Below the pieces are notes generated by a model. That model was not told the DNA's origin. It ran no database searches and was given only the letters and a program-made list of their open reading frames with translations. Source: Pseudomonadota bacterium (GTDB lineage: Bacteria; Pseudomonadota; Gammaproteobacteria; Pseudomonadales; Pseudohongiellaceae). From it: a stretch of 64,000 bases of DNA. Location of the stretch: NCBI GenBank assembly GCA_027592275.1, contig JAQCKF010000001.1, positions 248,001 to 312,000 of the forward strand, written 5' to 3'. Below, piece after piece: positions 10,587 through 19,213 of the stretch (within the stretch, counting starts at the first letter, position 1; the number at the start of each line of letters is the position of its first letter). The position numbers and the translations under genes are program-made.

Positions 10587-11417
10587 ATGCTCGATCTGCA
10601 ACTGCTCAAATCCGTGAACGAGATAGCGATCGCAGCCGGCGCTGAAATTCTTGACGTCTACAATTCCGATCAGGCAATCGAAGTCAGTACGAAGTTGGAT
10701 GATTCACCGCTTACCGATGCCGACCGGCGCGCCCATCTTTTAATAGTCGATCGGCTAAGCAACCTTACGCCTGATATTCCACTCTTGTCGGAAGAGTCTG
10801 ATGCAATGGACTACGGTTTAAGAAAATCTTGGCAACGTTACTGGTTAATCGATCCCTTGGACGGTACCAAGGAATTTATCAATCGCAACGGCGAATTCAC
10901 GGTTAATATTGCACTGATCGAAAATGGTCAATCTGTGGCGGGAGTAGTACATGTCCCGGTCACCGGCATTAGCTACTTCGGCGGCATCGGCCTCAATGCC
11001 TGGAAGCAGGGCTCGAATCAATCGAATAGCGAAGTGAAACAGATCTCCAGCCGACCCATGGAGGAAAACGCAGGTGTTCGTATCGTCGCCAGTCGTCGTC
11101 ACTTAGGCGAGCAATTGGATGCTCTTGTAGGCAAGATCGAGAATCATTTCGGTAAGGCGACACTCTTGAGTATGGGCAGTTCACTAAAGATGTGCCTTCT
11201 TGCCGAGGGTAGTGCGGACATCTATCCCAGAATGGCCCCTACTTGCGAATGGGATACCGCAGCCGCTCACGGTATCCTCTCTGCAGCCGGCGGTGAAATC
11301 GTAGACCTGCAGTTTCGGCCGTTAAGATACAATTCCAAGCCAGAGTTGTTGAACCCCTTTTTCATAGCCCTAGCAGACCGAGCCTATCCCTGGCAGCAGT
11401 TGCTGGACAAGCAATAA
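10587..11417 (+). CDS. cysQ: 3'(2'),5'-bisphosphate nucleotidase CysQ
   Basis: Inositol-monophosphatase-fold, Mg-dependent enzyme that removes 3'-phosphoadenosine 5'-phosphate left by sulfate assimilation. Metal motifs: SEES, the DPLDGTKEF segment, and CEWDTAAAHGIL. The frame is open from 10491. The ATG at 10587 with AAGGA 11 bases upstream gives MLDLQLLKSVNEIAIAAGAE (276 residues), the family beginning; an in-frame ATG at 10575 sits on top of that ribosome site. nudE, often beside cysQ, is missing. Confidence 0.95.
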   Translation: MLDLQLLKSVNEIAIAAGAEILDVYNSDQAIEVSTKLDDSPLTDADRRAHLLIVDRLSNLTPDIPLLSEESDAMDYGLRKSWQRYWLIDPLDGTKEFINRNGEFTVNIALIENGQSVAGVVHVPVTGISYFGGIGLNAWKQGSNQSNSEVKQISSRPMEENAGVRIVASRRHLGEQLDALVGKIENHFGKATLLSMGSSLKMCLLAEGSADIYPRMAPTCEWDTAAAHGILSAAGGEIVDLQFRPLRYNSKPELLNPFFIALADRAYPWQQLLDKQ

Positions 11418-11530
11418 TAAAAGTATAAGCTTCAGACTCGGCATTGGCATTCACGCAAAATGCTAGAATTTAAAACACTGCTTAAACACTTCTGCCACCC
11501 CACAGACCAATGAATTCAGCGAGATTAACC

Positions 11531-13399
11531 ATGCGAGTATTCCTATTTTCCCTCATTCTGATGCTCGCCGCTTGTAGCGAACAAGAACCAACTCAGGAAT
11601 CAGTTGCAAACGCTGATGCTACTGAAATTCAAAGCGATACGGCGATCACAGAGACTGCGCGCCTGAACGACTGGTTCGATGAACAATATGCGCAGCAGCT
11701 TGATTTCAGTCCGCAGACCAAGACGCGCTTGGGTGACAAATCCGACTACTACAGTTTGAACGATTACAGCGTCGCCGGTTCCGATGAACAGCTTGCCTGG
11801 CGCAGGCAGAGTGTTGCCGCCATGATCGCTGATTTCGATTACGCTCTTCTTAACGAGGATGGCCAGCTATCCTATGACATGTGGAGTTATTCCTTAGATC
11901 GCGCCGAAGCGGCTGTTCCCTTCAGAGCGCATGACTATATTTTTGGGCGCGGAGGTCCACATGCTTCGTTGCCAAATTTCCTAATTAACTACCATCGCGT
12001 AGATGATGCATCCGATATAGAAGCTTACTTGTCTCGATTGGGAGAGCTCGATCGAGTCTTTGGTGAGTTGCTCGACCGTGCACGCTCTGCATCGAGCTCT
12101 GGTATTCGACAGCCAGCATTCGCCTATGACTTCGCGATGACCGAAATAGATAGAGTTACCTCCGGCGTTCCTTTTAATACGAATGACAGCTCGCCGAACT
12201 CACCAATTTGGACGGATATTCAAGGGAAGATTGAGGCGCTAGTTGCTTCTGATTTGATTAGTAGCGATCAGGCTCAAGAGTACATAGCCCAGGCACAGGA
12301 GATTTTGGCGGGCGAGGTGATGTCTTCCTATCAGGAAATACTCGATTGGTTAGAACAAGATAAGGCGTTCGCATCGGAAACTTCACAGGGAGTGTGGGCG
12401 CTACCCGATGGAGAAAATTATTATAACTATCGCCTCGCGCAAATGACTACGCTTGCGTTCACCGCCGATGAAATTCATGAAATTGGATTGGCAGAAGTCG
12501 AGCGCCTGCATCGATCAATGGAAGAGATAAAGGACGCTGTGAATTTTGAAGGGTCTCTTCAAGATTTCTTCGTTTTCATGAGAGAGGATGAGCGTTTCTA
12601 CTTTCCTAACACCGATGAGGGACGTCAAGATTATTTGGACTTGAATAATGACTATCTCGATGCGATCACGCTGAAGCTACCCGATTATTTTGGCCGTCTG
12701 CCGAAAGCACAATTGGAAGTGCGACGAGTGGAGTCGTTTAGAGAGCAAGCTGGTGCAGCGCAGCACTATGCATCGGGTACACCCGATGGCTCTCGACCAG
12801 GAGTGTTCTATTCGCATATGTCCGATATGTCTACACTACCCATATTTCAGCTCGAAGATGTGGCCTATCACGAAGGTAGTCCCGGGCATCACATGCAGAT
12901 ATCGATTCAGCAAGAGCTAACCGGCGTGCCTAGATTTCGTACACAGTATCGTACAACCGCCTACACGGAGGGTTGGGGGCTGTATGCGGAATGGCTCGCT
13001 AAAGAGATGGGCGCATTTGAAGATCCCTACTCGGATTTCGGACGCCTGAGCGGCGAGCTGTGGAGAGCAATTCGCCTGGTAGTCGATACCGGAATTCATG
13101 CCCAGCAGTGGGATGAGGAGTGTGCGGTGCAATATTTTATCGACAATTCCGCACAGGCTGAAGGTGCGATACGCTCAGAGATTCAGCGCTACATAACTGG
13201 ACCAGGGCAGGCGACAGCTTATAAGATTGGCATGATGAAGTTTCAGGAACTTCGAGTAAATGCCGAGTCAGCGCTAGGAAATAACTTTGATATCAGAACA
13301 TTTCACGACGTAGTACTTGGCGCAGGTGCGCTGCCGCTGCCTTTACTGGAGTCGAGAGTAGATCGCTGGATCGAAGAAGTTCAATCAGGCCTAAACTAA
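11531..13399 (+). CDS. DUF885 family lipoprotein, putative metal-dependent hydrolase
   Basis: About 622 residues. A lipoprotein signal ends at LAAC (Cys near residue 17), so it is probably anchored in the outer membrane facing the periplasm. The DUF885 signatures are HEGSPGHHMQ and, 40 residues on, TEGWGLYAEWLAKEM, a likely metal site made of His and Glu. No substrate is established for this group; peptide or ester cleavage is a guess. ATG codons at 11510 and 11531 are both possible; the second has GCGAGA upstream and gives a better signal peptide. A 618-residue paralogue lies at 38994-40850. The next gene follows after 11 bases, suggesting an operon. Confidence 0.85.
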   Translation: MRVFLFSLILMLAACSEQEPTQESVANADATEIQSDTAITETARLNDWFDEQYAQQLDFSPQTKTRLGDKSDYYSLNDYSVAGSDEQLAWRRQSVAAMIADFDYALLNEDGQLSYDMWSYSLDRAEAAVPFRAHDYIFGRGGPHASLPNFLINYHRVDDASDIEAYLSRLGELDRVFGELLDRARSASSSGIRQPAFAYDFAMTEIDRVTSGVPFNTNDSSPNSPIWTDIQGKIEALVASDLISSDQAQEYIAQAQEILAGEVMSSYQEILDWLEQDKAFASETSQGVWALPDGENYYNYRLAQMTTLAFTADEIHEIGLAEVERLHRSMEEIKDAVNFEGSLQDFFVFMREDERFYFPNTDEGRQDYLDLNNDYLDAITLKLPDYFGRLPKAQLEVRRVESFREQAGAAQHYASGTPDGSRPGVFYSHMSDMSTLPIFQLEDVAYHEGSPGHHMQISIQQELTGVPRFRTQYRTTAYTEGWGLYAEWLAKEMGAFEDPYSDFGRLSGELWRAIRLVVDTGIHAQQWDEECAVQYFIDNSAQAEGAIRSEIQRYITGPGQATAYKIGMMKFQELRVNAESALGNNFDIRTFHDVVLGAGALPLPLLESRVDRWIEEVQSGLN

Positions 13400-13422
13400 T
13401 CATAAGAGAGTTGGAAATAAGA

Positions 13423-14679
13423 ATGACTAATAGACTATGGATGAGATTTTTTCTTATCAGCTTATTGTTCTGCCAGGGTCAATTCAGCAACGCAGCCGAG
13501 GTGGTGTCAGCGGAGTCAGTGGGTATGTCTTCCTCTGCTTTACTTGAAGCTACCTCACGCCTGCAGCAACATATCGATGATGGTGAGTTAGCAGGCGTGG
13601 TTGCAGCAGTCGCCAGAGATGGCAAGTTAGTCTATTTCGAATCGCTAGGTAAGCTAGATCTAGAAAGTGGCAAGCCGATGCCAGGTGATGCGCTGTTTCG
13701 AATTTATTCAATGGCGCGTGAAGTCACTAGCGCTGCCGTTTTAAAATTGTTCGAGGAAGGCAAATTCCAGCTGGATGATCCGGTAAAGATGTACCTACCT
13801 GAGTTTGAAGATCAGAGAGTACTGCTTGATTCCTCCAGTACGGATATTTCGCAGACGAAGTCACGTACTGGCGATATCACAGTCGCCCATCTTCTCACTC
13901 ATACATCGGGTTTGGGTAGCCGTAGCTCCGCACTGTATAGAGAGAACAACGTAAGAGATAAAAACATCACATTGGATCAAATGACATCTAATGCAGCTCG
14001 CGTACCTTTGTTTCAAGACCCTGGCACGCAGTTTCGTTATGGAATTCATGCAACCATATTAGGTAAGTTAGTAGAAATTTGGTCGGGCCAAGCTTTCGAA
14101 GAATACCTGCAAGAGAATATTCTAGATCCTCTGGAGATGAATAGTACAATGTTTTGGGCTGAAGGCAGCGATGTCGACCGTTTAGCTCAGTTGTATCGAC
14201 CTACAGATGGCGTGCTGAAACCCTATAAGATCGAATCAGTGCCATGGACGTCCCGACCGACACTAATCGAAGGTGGCGTTGGGCTTCTATCCAGCGTTCC
14301 AGATTTTCTAAATTTTTCGCAGATGATTTTGGATGGTGGAAAATTCAAAGGGAAAACCATCCTCAAAGAAGAGACCGCCGCCTTAATGTATCAAAATGGT
14401 GTTCCTGATCAAGCCATGCCTATTGGCGATCGAGGTTATTGGCTAGGTTCCGGCTGGACGCTGGGCGGCTTCAACCTGGTTATGGATCCTGCGCAGTACA
14501 GCTTTCCCGTTTCTGAAGGAACGATCTGGTGGGATGGTTCTGCGGCTACGCGCTTTTTCATAGACCCAAAAGAATCTACGGTGATCGTTATTATGGCGCA
14601 GGTTTCGCCGTCTAGTGGCGGAGGTTTCCGAGAAATATTCAGCGAGATGGTCGATAAGGCGATTATAGACCGTAGGTAG
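13423..14679 (+). CDS. Beta-lactamase-fold serine hydrolase homologue with altered catalytic motifs (likely pseudoenzyme)
   Basis: 418 residues with a cleavable signal peptide ending near SNAAE. It belongs to the class C beta-lactamase / EstB family, but the catalytic SxxK reads Ser96-Met-Ala-Arg99, losing the general-base lysine. The tyrosine motif is YGI rather than YSN/YSV, and the C-terminal loop reads WDGSAATRFF where the family has WGGAAGT. The homologue at 57992-59344 keeps SMTK, YSV and WGGAAGT. The frame is intact, with no decay beyond the active site. The ATG at 13423 (GGA upstream) is preferred over the TTG at 13411. It lies 23 bases after the DUF885 gene. A binding or altered hydrolytic role is inference. 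Confidence 0.8.
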   Translation: MTNRLWMRFFLISLLFCQGQFSNAAEVVSAESVGMSSSALLEATSRLQQHIDDGELAGVVAAVARDGKLVYFESLGKLDLESGKPMPGDALFRIYSMAREVTSAAVLKLFEEGKFQLDDPVKMYLPEFEDQRVLLDSSSTDISQTKSRTGDITVAHLLTHTSGLGSRSSALYRENNVRDKNITLDQMTSNAARVPLFQDPGTQFRYGIHATILGKLVEIWSGQAFEEYLQENILDPLEMNSTMFWAEGSDVDRLAQLYRPTDGVLKPYKIESVPWTSRPTLIEGGVGLLSSVPDFLNFSQMILDGGKFKGKTILKEETAALMYQNGVPDQAMPIGDRGYWLGSGWTLGGFNLVMDPAQYSFPVSEGTIWWDGSAATRFFIDPKESTVIVIMAQVSPSSGGGFREIFSEMVDKAIIDRR

Positions 14680-14721
14680 GTAGATAGGCTGCGGTCTACA
14701 GCCGTCATGTTAATGAAGGCT

Positions 14722-17043
14722 TTATTTGGCCCGAGGATTTTGTATCATCATCGAATTGATGAGATCTGGTAGCTCGTTTGTGTCATAGGGTTTAGATATC
14801 AATACAACATTTTTATGATCATTAAGTTGGTCTTTCAATGTCTTCTCTGCGTAGCCAGTTGCTAACAGAATTGGTAGGCCAGGCGTAATTTCGAGAATTT
14901 TCGTTGCCAGTTCGACGCCTGTCATACCGCCGGGCATGATGACGTCAGAGAATACGAGATCGATATCAGAATTCGTCTTGTATTTGCTGAGCCCAGAGCT
15001 GCCATTGTGTGCGGTGATTACATCGAAGCCAGCCGTGTGCAACATGTGACTAGCTACTTCGCGCACGCTCTCATTATCTTCTACAATCAGAATCTTTCCT
15101 TCATAGCTGGCTTTTTCATTTCTAACAATCTTGACCGCTTCCACAGCCTTAATTTGTTCGCCGGTGAGGGGCAGAAATAGGCGAAAGGTGGTGCCCTGCC
15201 CAAGGATGCTATCCACTGTTATGTTGCCGCCAGACTGGCGAAGGAAGCCATAAGTGGTGCTCAAACCAAGGCCTGTGCCCTCATTCTTTTCTTTTGTGGT
15301 GAAGAAAGGTTCGAAGATTTTCTTCTGTATGTCCAGAGGTATCCCGGTGCCGCTGTCGATTACCGCCAACTCAACGTAGTCTTGAAGGTCCTGACTACCC
15401 TCATGCCCTAAATGTGAGCCCGCTAGTTGGGTTGTTGTCGCAGTAATCTCCAGCTTTCCTCCGTTTGGCATGGCATCCTTGGCATTCACACAAAGGTTTA
15501 GTATGCCGTTTTCTAATTGAGTTCGATCGGTTATAGCGATGCAGTCAGCGTCCTCTAAGTTTAGAATCAGATCGATATCTGCGCCTAGGATACGGTCTAG
15601 GAATTCATGCATCTCGGTGAGCATGTCGTTGATATCGACTGGGGCAGTAATGAGGGCCTGCTCCCTTGAGAAGCTAAGTAATCTATTGTTTAACTCTGCG
15701 CTGCTCTTAGCGGCGTTCATTATCTTGTTGATCAGGGTGATCGCCTTTTCATTGCCGGGAAGTTGAAGTTGTAAGAACTGCAAATTACCCATGATAACTG
15801 TTAGCAAATTGTTAAAATCATGGGCCACACCTCCGGTAAGCCGTCCAATCGCTTCCATTTTTTGCGATTGAATAAGCATGTTCTCCATTTCTCTCTGCTT
15901 TGTTGTGTCGCTAAAACTAACTACGGCACCGATAATTTTTCCCGCTTTCTCGATAGGCTCGCTAGAGAAACGCACTGGCATCAAAGAGCCGTCTTTCCTA
16001 GTGAAAGCACTATCCAGAAGTACAGCAGGACGCCCAACGAGACAGGCAGTGAGGATGGCCTTATTAGATTGAGTAATGTTCTCGGGTGAATCTTGGGCTG
16101 GGCAGATCAATTCTATGGCATTCATGCCAATGACTTCATTTTCATCCAAGCCTAGAAGTTCGAGCGCTGATTTATTGATAAAAGTGATCGAGCCAACATT
16201 GCTGATTCCGAATATGCCTTCCTGCACCGCGTCCAAAAGGAGTAGCCGGTCTTCACCGGCGTCCTTTAGTTTTTTAACTACGTAGGCCTTCTGTGTTTGC
16301 AAGGCTGTCTGCTCTTTTCTTTGTCTTGTCAGCTCCTCTTCTTTCTCGAGCAAATTCGCCGCATCGACTTTCAATTTCTCTTGAAGGTTTCTATTCTGTA
16401 GGGTCAATCTGATGCTATGTCGAAAATCGCCCGCGATACGCATAGCAATGGGGATGATAAACGCGACGAAGAAGAGGTAGCTGCCGACGAGGGGGATCTG
16501 ATTTTCTGTGATATTCAGAAATAGGTAACACAGATACAGTGCTGTGGCGGGAATAGCGAAGCTGAAAAACACTTCCCGAAGGACATGCATGGTGGTGGTT
16601 GCACCGGCCAATAGACCAGCAATCCAGAGGCTAGTAATTCCCACGGCCACGAATGAAGGATTCTCAGGTAATACAAAAGCAGAGCTACCCCAGATAGAAC
16701 CTGAAATAAACGCGCCAACGATCAGGAATTTCCAGTCAGAGTTATAGTTGTGTGAAGTTGACGGTTTCTGGTTATGGCGATGAGTTAGATAAGCGCGAAT
16801 TGCTGTGCTAATTATTAGGGCGGAATACCAATAAAACGATAGCGGGTTATAGGCTGTAGTTACCAGCAGCAGAAGTATGAGTGATCCAGTGGCCACATTT
16901 GCAAGAAAGATTAGTGGTAGATGTCCCCACAACATTTTAATCTGTTCGCGGCGAAATTCCTTGGGTTCGATCTTGTGCCACTCGTTCACCGTAGCGGTCT
17001 TGGTTGAGGTGTTTGTCGTGCTCTCAGTAACCAAATAACTCAC
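14722..17043 (-). CDS. Membrane hybrid sensor histidine kinase with PAS and receiver domains
   Basis: About 773 residues. Order: six or so membrane segments (first third), a short coiled coil, a PAS domain (DAVQEGIFGISNVGSITFINKS), HisKA with H-box GGVAHDFNNLL, HATPase with NLCVNAKDAMPNGG, GTGIP and GTGLGLSTTYG, then a C-terminal receiver (ILIVEDNESVREV, acceptor Asp in LVFSDVIMPGGM, Lys in ISKPYD). This is the layout of orphan hybrid kinases that work through an unlinked partner. The signal sensed is unknown. The frame is open from a TTG at 17115; no start has a clear ribosome site, and I chose the GTG at 17043. It converges on the serine-hydrolase homologue. Confidence 0.88.
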   Translation of the reverse strand: MSYLVTESTTNTSTKTATVNEWHKIEPKEFRREQIKMLWGHLPLIFLANVATGSLILLLLVTTAYNPLSFYWYSALIISTAIRAYLTHRHNQKPSTSHNYNSDWKFLIVGAFISGSIWGSSAFVLPENPSFVAVGITSLWIAGLLAGATTTMHVLREVFFSFAIPATALYLCYLFLNITENQIPLVGSYLFFVAFIIPIAMRIAGDFRHSIRLTLQNRNLQEKLKVDAANLLEKEEELTRQRKEQTALQTQKAYVVKKLKDAGEDRLLLLDAVQEGIFGISNVGSITFINKSALELLGLDENEVIGMNAIELICPAQDSPENITQSNKAILTACLVGRPAVLLDSAFTRKDGSLMPVRFSSEPIEKAGKIIGAVVSFSDTTKQREMENMLIQSQKMEAIGRLTGGVAHDFNNLLTVIMGNLQFLQLQLPGNEKAITLINKIMNAAKSSAELNNRLLSFSREQALITAPVDINDMLTEMHEFLDRILGADIDLILNLEDADCIAITDRTQLENGILNLCVNAKDAMPNGGKLEITATTTQLAGSHLGHEGSQDLQDYVELAVIDSGTGIPLDIQKKIFEPFFTTKEKNEGTGLGLSTTYGFLRQSGGNITVDSILGQGTTFRLFLPLTGEQIKAVEAVKIVRNEKASYEGKILIVEDNESVREVASHMLHTAGFDVITAHNGSSGLSKYKTNSDIDLVFSDVIMPGGMTGVELATKILEITPGLPILLATGYAEKTLKDQLNDHKNVVLISKPYDTNELPDLINSMMIQNPRAK

Positions 17044-17373
17044 CGTTAGATCAATACAGTAGGACCAGAAGATAGAGAGTACGGGTTGCCGGCCAAAACA
17101 GTTGCTCCTACCCAAGTCCGGCGGAAGATGCCGCTCCTCTTAAAGTAGCTTGAGTTTCCTATACATCGCGGGTAAAGCTCAAGTAAAAGCGCATTGCCAC
17201 TCGTAGCGCAGGCAAACGAATTCCTTAGGCGAAGCGGCCGTGGGGTGTGCTGTGGCGAGGTTGGGTCGGAGATTGCCTATCCTCAGCGTCTAGTGGAAAA
17301 TTGCTACAGCGCATTGAAATTCTCGGCACTATCGGCGTATCTTTACCTTGAGTGGAGTTTCAATAGCGTGCGA
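17044..17373. promoter_or_regulatory. Divergent spacer between histidine kinase and GNAT genes
   Basis: About 330 bases with no well-supported gene. The plus strand is open in the frame of the downstream GNAT gene from 17194, but those 60 codons do not resemble a GNAT N-terminus and no ribosome site precedes the ATG. The minus strand carries a possible N-terminal extension of the kinase (17044-17115). The promoters of both genes should lie here. Confidence 0.35.
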
Positions 17374-17862
17374 GTGCATAGAAAGGGGTCAAAGCTGAAG
17401 CTAGAATTCGAATACCTTGCCGATAGGTCGGAGGATGTGCCCCTAGTCATCGACTGGTGGCGCACCGTCTGGGCCGATCGCATGGGAAGTGATATCGAAC
17501 TCGCCAGGGACCAGCTGCACAATTCGCTTAGCAAAACCGAGCTGCCTATTCACATACTAGCAACACTCGATGGCATCCCCGTGGGGACGGCAGCTCTCAA
17601 ACGGCACGAACTTGCGAACGTATTCCCGGACTACCACTATTGGTTAGGAAGCGTATTCGTGAAAGAAGATGTTCGCGATGGTGAGATAGCCTCGCAGATG
17701 AGCCTACATATTGTGGAGATAGCGAAACAGCTGAATTTGCCGCATCTCTATCTGCAAACCATAAACCTGGGCGGAGGCTTATATGCCAAATTGGGGTGGG
17801 AATCGGTAACTGTGTTTACTCATATGGATGAACAGGCCTTGCTCATGCTACGGATACTGTAA
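17374..17862 (+). CDS. GNAT family N-acetyltransferase
   Basis: Acetyl-CoA-dependent transferase fold; acceptor unknown. Core of about 155 residues with PLVIDWWRTVWADRMG, ILATLDGIPVGTAALKRHEL, LGSVFVKEDVRDGEIASQM (the acetyl-CoA loop region) and YAKLGWESV near the end. The start is uncertain: the frame is open from an ATG at 17194, but homology seems to begin near LEFEYLADRSED. I give the GTG at 17374; a CTG at 17395 is placed six bases after an AAAGGGG ribosome site and could be the true, non-standard start. A second GNAT gene follows after 9 bases, in an apparent operon. Confidence 0.75.
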   Translation: MHRKGSKLKLEFEYLADRSEDVPLVIDWWRTVWADRMGSDIELARDQLHNSLSKTELPIHILATLDGIPVGTAALKRHELANVFPDYHYWLGSVFVKEDVRDGEIASQMSLHIVEIAKQLNLPHLYLQTINLGGGLYAKLGWESVTVFTHMDEQALLMLRIL

Positions 17863-17871
17863 CGCCTATAA

Positions 17872-18399
17872 ATGAAAATTACGCGAAGCACGCCCGGGCA
17901 CGAAGTCATTCTGGCGAACTATTATCAAACGAACGAGACTCATCTAAAAAGATGGAGTCCGCTCATGCCGAGGGCTCATCATAGTGTAACTAGCTGGACA
18001 CTGCGCCTGATCGAGCGAGAGAAAGAGTTCGTGAACAATAGTTCAGTGCATTTTATTGGCGTTAACGATTCAGAAACTCAGGTCATCGGTACTTGCTCGA
18101 TTAGTAATATTGTTCGTGGTGTTTTTCAATCCTGTCATATGGGCTATTCGGTGGATAAAGGCTTTGAGGGGGAGGGAAGAATGCAAGAGCTTGCGGAATA
18201 TACGATCGAGTATGTGTTCTCTGAAATTAGGTTGCACCGAATAATCGCCAATCATATGCCGCAGAACAAACGCTCCGAGGCGCTGCTGAAAAGGTTAGGC
18301 TTCGAGCGCGAAGGTTATGCGAAACGATTTCTGCAGATAGACGGTGAATGGGAAGATCATGTGCTGAATTCTTTGATCAACAAGAACTACACCGGCTAA
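17872..18399 (+). CDS. RimJ/RimL-type GNAT acetyltransferase
   Basis: 175 residues, begins MKITRSTPGHEVILANYYQ. Typical RimJ segments: LKRWSPLMP, the HFIGVND and VIGTCSISNIVRG strands, MGYSVDKGFEGEGRMQELAEY (acetyl-CoA site) and RSEALLKRLGFEREGYAKR. Relatives acetylate the N-terminal amine of ribosomal proteins S5 or L12, or antibiotics; the acceptor cannot be told here. It starts 9 bases after the preceding GNAT gene. Confidence 0.85.
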   Translation: MKITRSTPGHEVILANYYQTNETHLKRWSPLMPRAHHSVTSWTLRLIEREKEFVNNSSVHFIGVNDSETQVIGTCSISNIVRGVFQSCHMGYSVDKGFEGEGRMQELAEYTIEYVFSEIRLHRIIANHMPQNKRSEALLKRLGFEREGYAKRFLQIDGEWEDHVLNSLINKNYTG

Positions 18400-18617
18400 G
18401 AAGACGCCAAAAATTCTTGCTGAGTTAGATGCGGCACTGGAAAAAGATGCGAAGCTAAAGGCGGTTCCGCTTATACTTCAAGGCATTGGCCTGCATGATA
18501 AATATAAAACTGCTAGCACTAGCCCAATAATGGATAGTTTCCGATCGAGGTGTATCTAGCTCCTTTGAGCAGAGTCTCGGAACGAAAAAGTTGAATGGAT
18601 TCGGCGGTGAAACCTCC

Positions 18618-19054
18618 TCACTTTCTATCGCGGCAGGCTTTTAGTAATGCAATAAGCTCAGGCCTCTCCGATGCCCCGAATCGTGCGAGCGTAATATGTG
18701 GCACAAACCTCGCGCTCTCTATAGGATATCCGAGAAACGTGAGCGCCTCATTCAAAAAGCCATGTAGAGCGAATTACTGAAGAACTCTATGCCGCGGCAA
18801 TTGAGATAAAGCGGTGCTTGTTTGATGCTCTGATTTCGTAGGATCGAATCCAGCAGTCCTGCTTGATCGGTATCCACACTGCCTACAAACTTCAGCGTGA
18901 TGTGTAGGTTCTCAGGAGGCGCTATTCGCAAACGGAACTTCTCGCTACTCACTAATCTTTCCAATTCACTAATTAGAGGCCGTGCGGCCTCCGTAAGTGG
19001 AGAGGCGATAGCTATAAAGCAGCGTAGCGTCGTAGTTGTTGGATTCTTGATCAT
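18618..19054 (-). pseudogene. thpR: Broken RNA 2',3'-cyclic phosphodiesterase (2'-5' RNA ligase family)
   Basis: The intact part starts at ATG 19054 and reads RCFIAIASPLTEAARPLI, then the first HxT motif ENLHITLKFVG, then stops at 18752. A second reading frame just beyond carries the second motif in FVPHITLARFGASERPEL and ends at 18618. Between CRGIEFFSNSLYMAF and ALTFLGYP the family has roughly 20-25 more residues, so the gene lost a segment and changed frame. The C-terminal end is also shorter than E. coli ThpR (176 residues). Both catalytic HxT motifs survive but in different frames, so no active enzyme is expected. Confidence 0.8.
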
Positions 19055-19213
19055 TGTCAGTAATTCTACCGAGCTTTATCCATGCTGTCTTTGGTACGTC
19101 ATGCATCGCAATTGCAGGCGACATCGAATAAAATTCTCGGACCTTTGAACATTCACCTCTGCTTAGAGATGAATCCAAGTCAGCTTATTGAGCTGATCAC
19201 CTGAGCCACAGAA

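Noticed and set aside
18398..18559. 53-codon open stretch after the second GNAT gene (reads KTPKILAELDAALEKDAK)
   Set aside because: It looks protein-like but has no start codon and no family I can name; perhaps a scrap of a lost gene.
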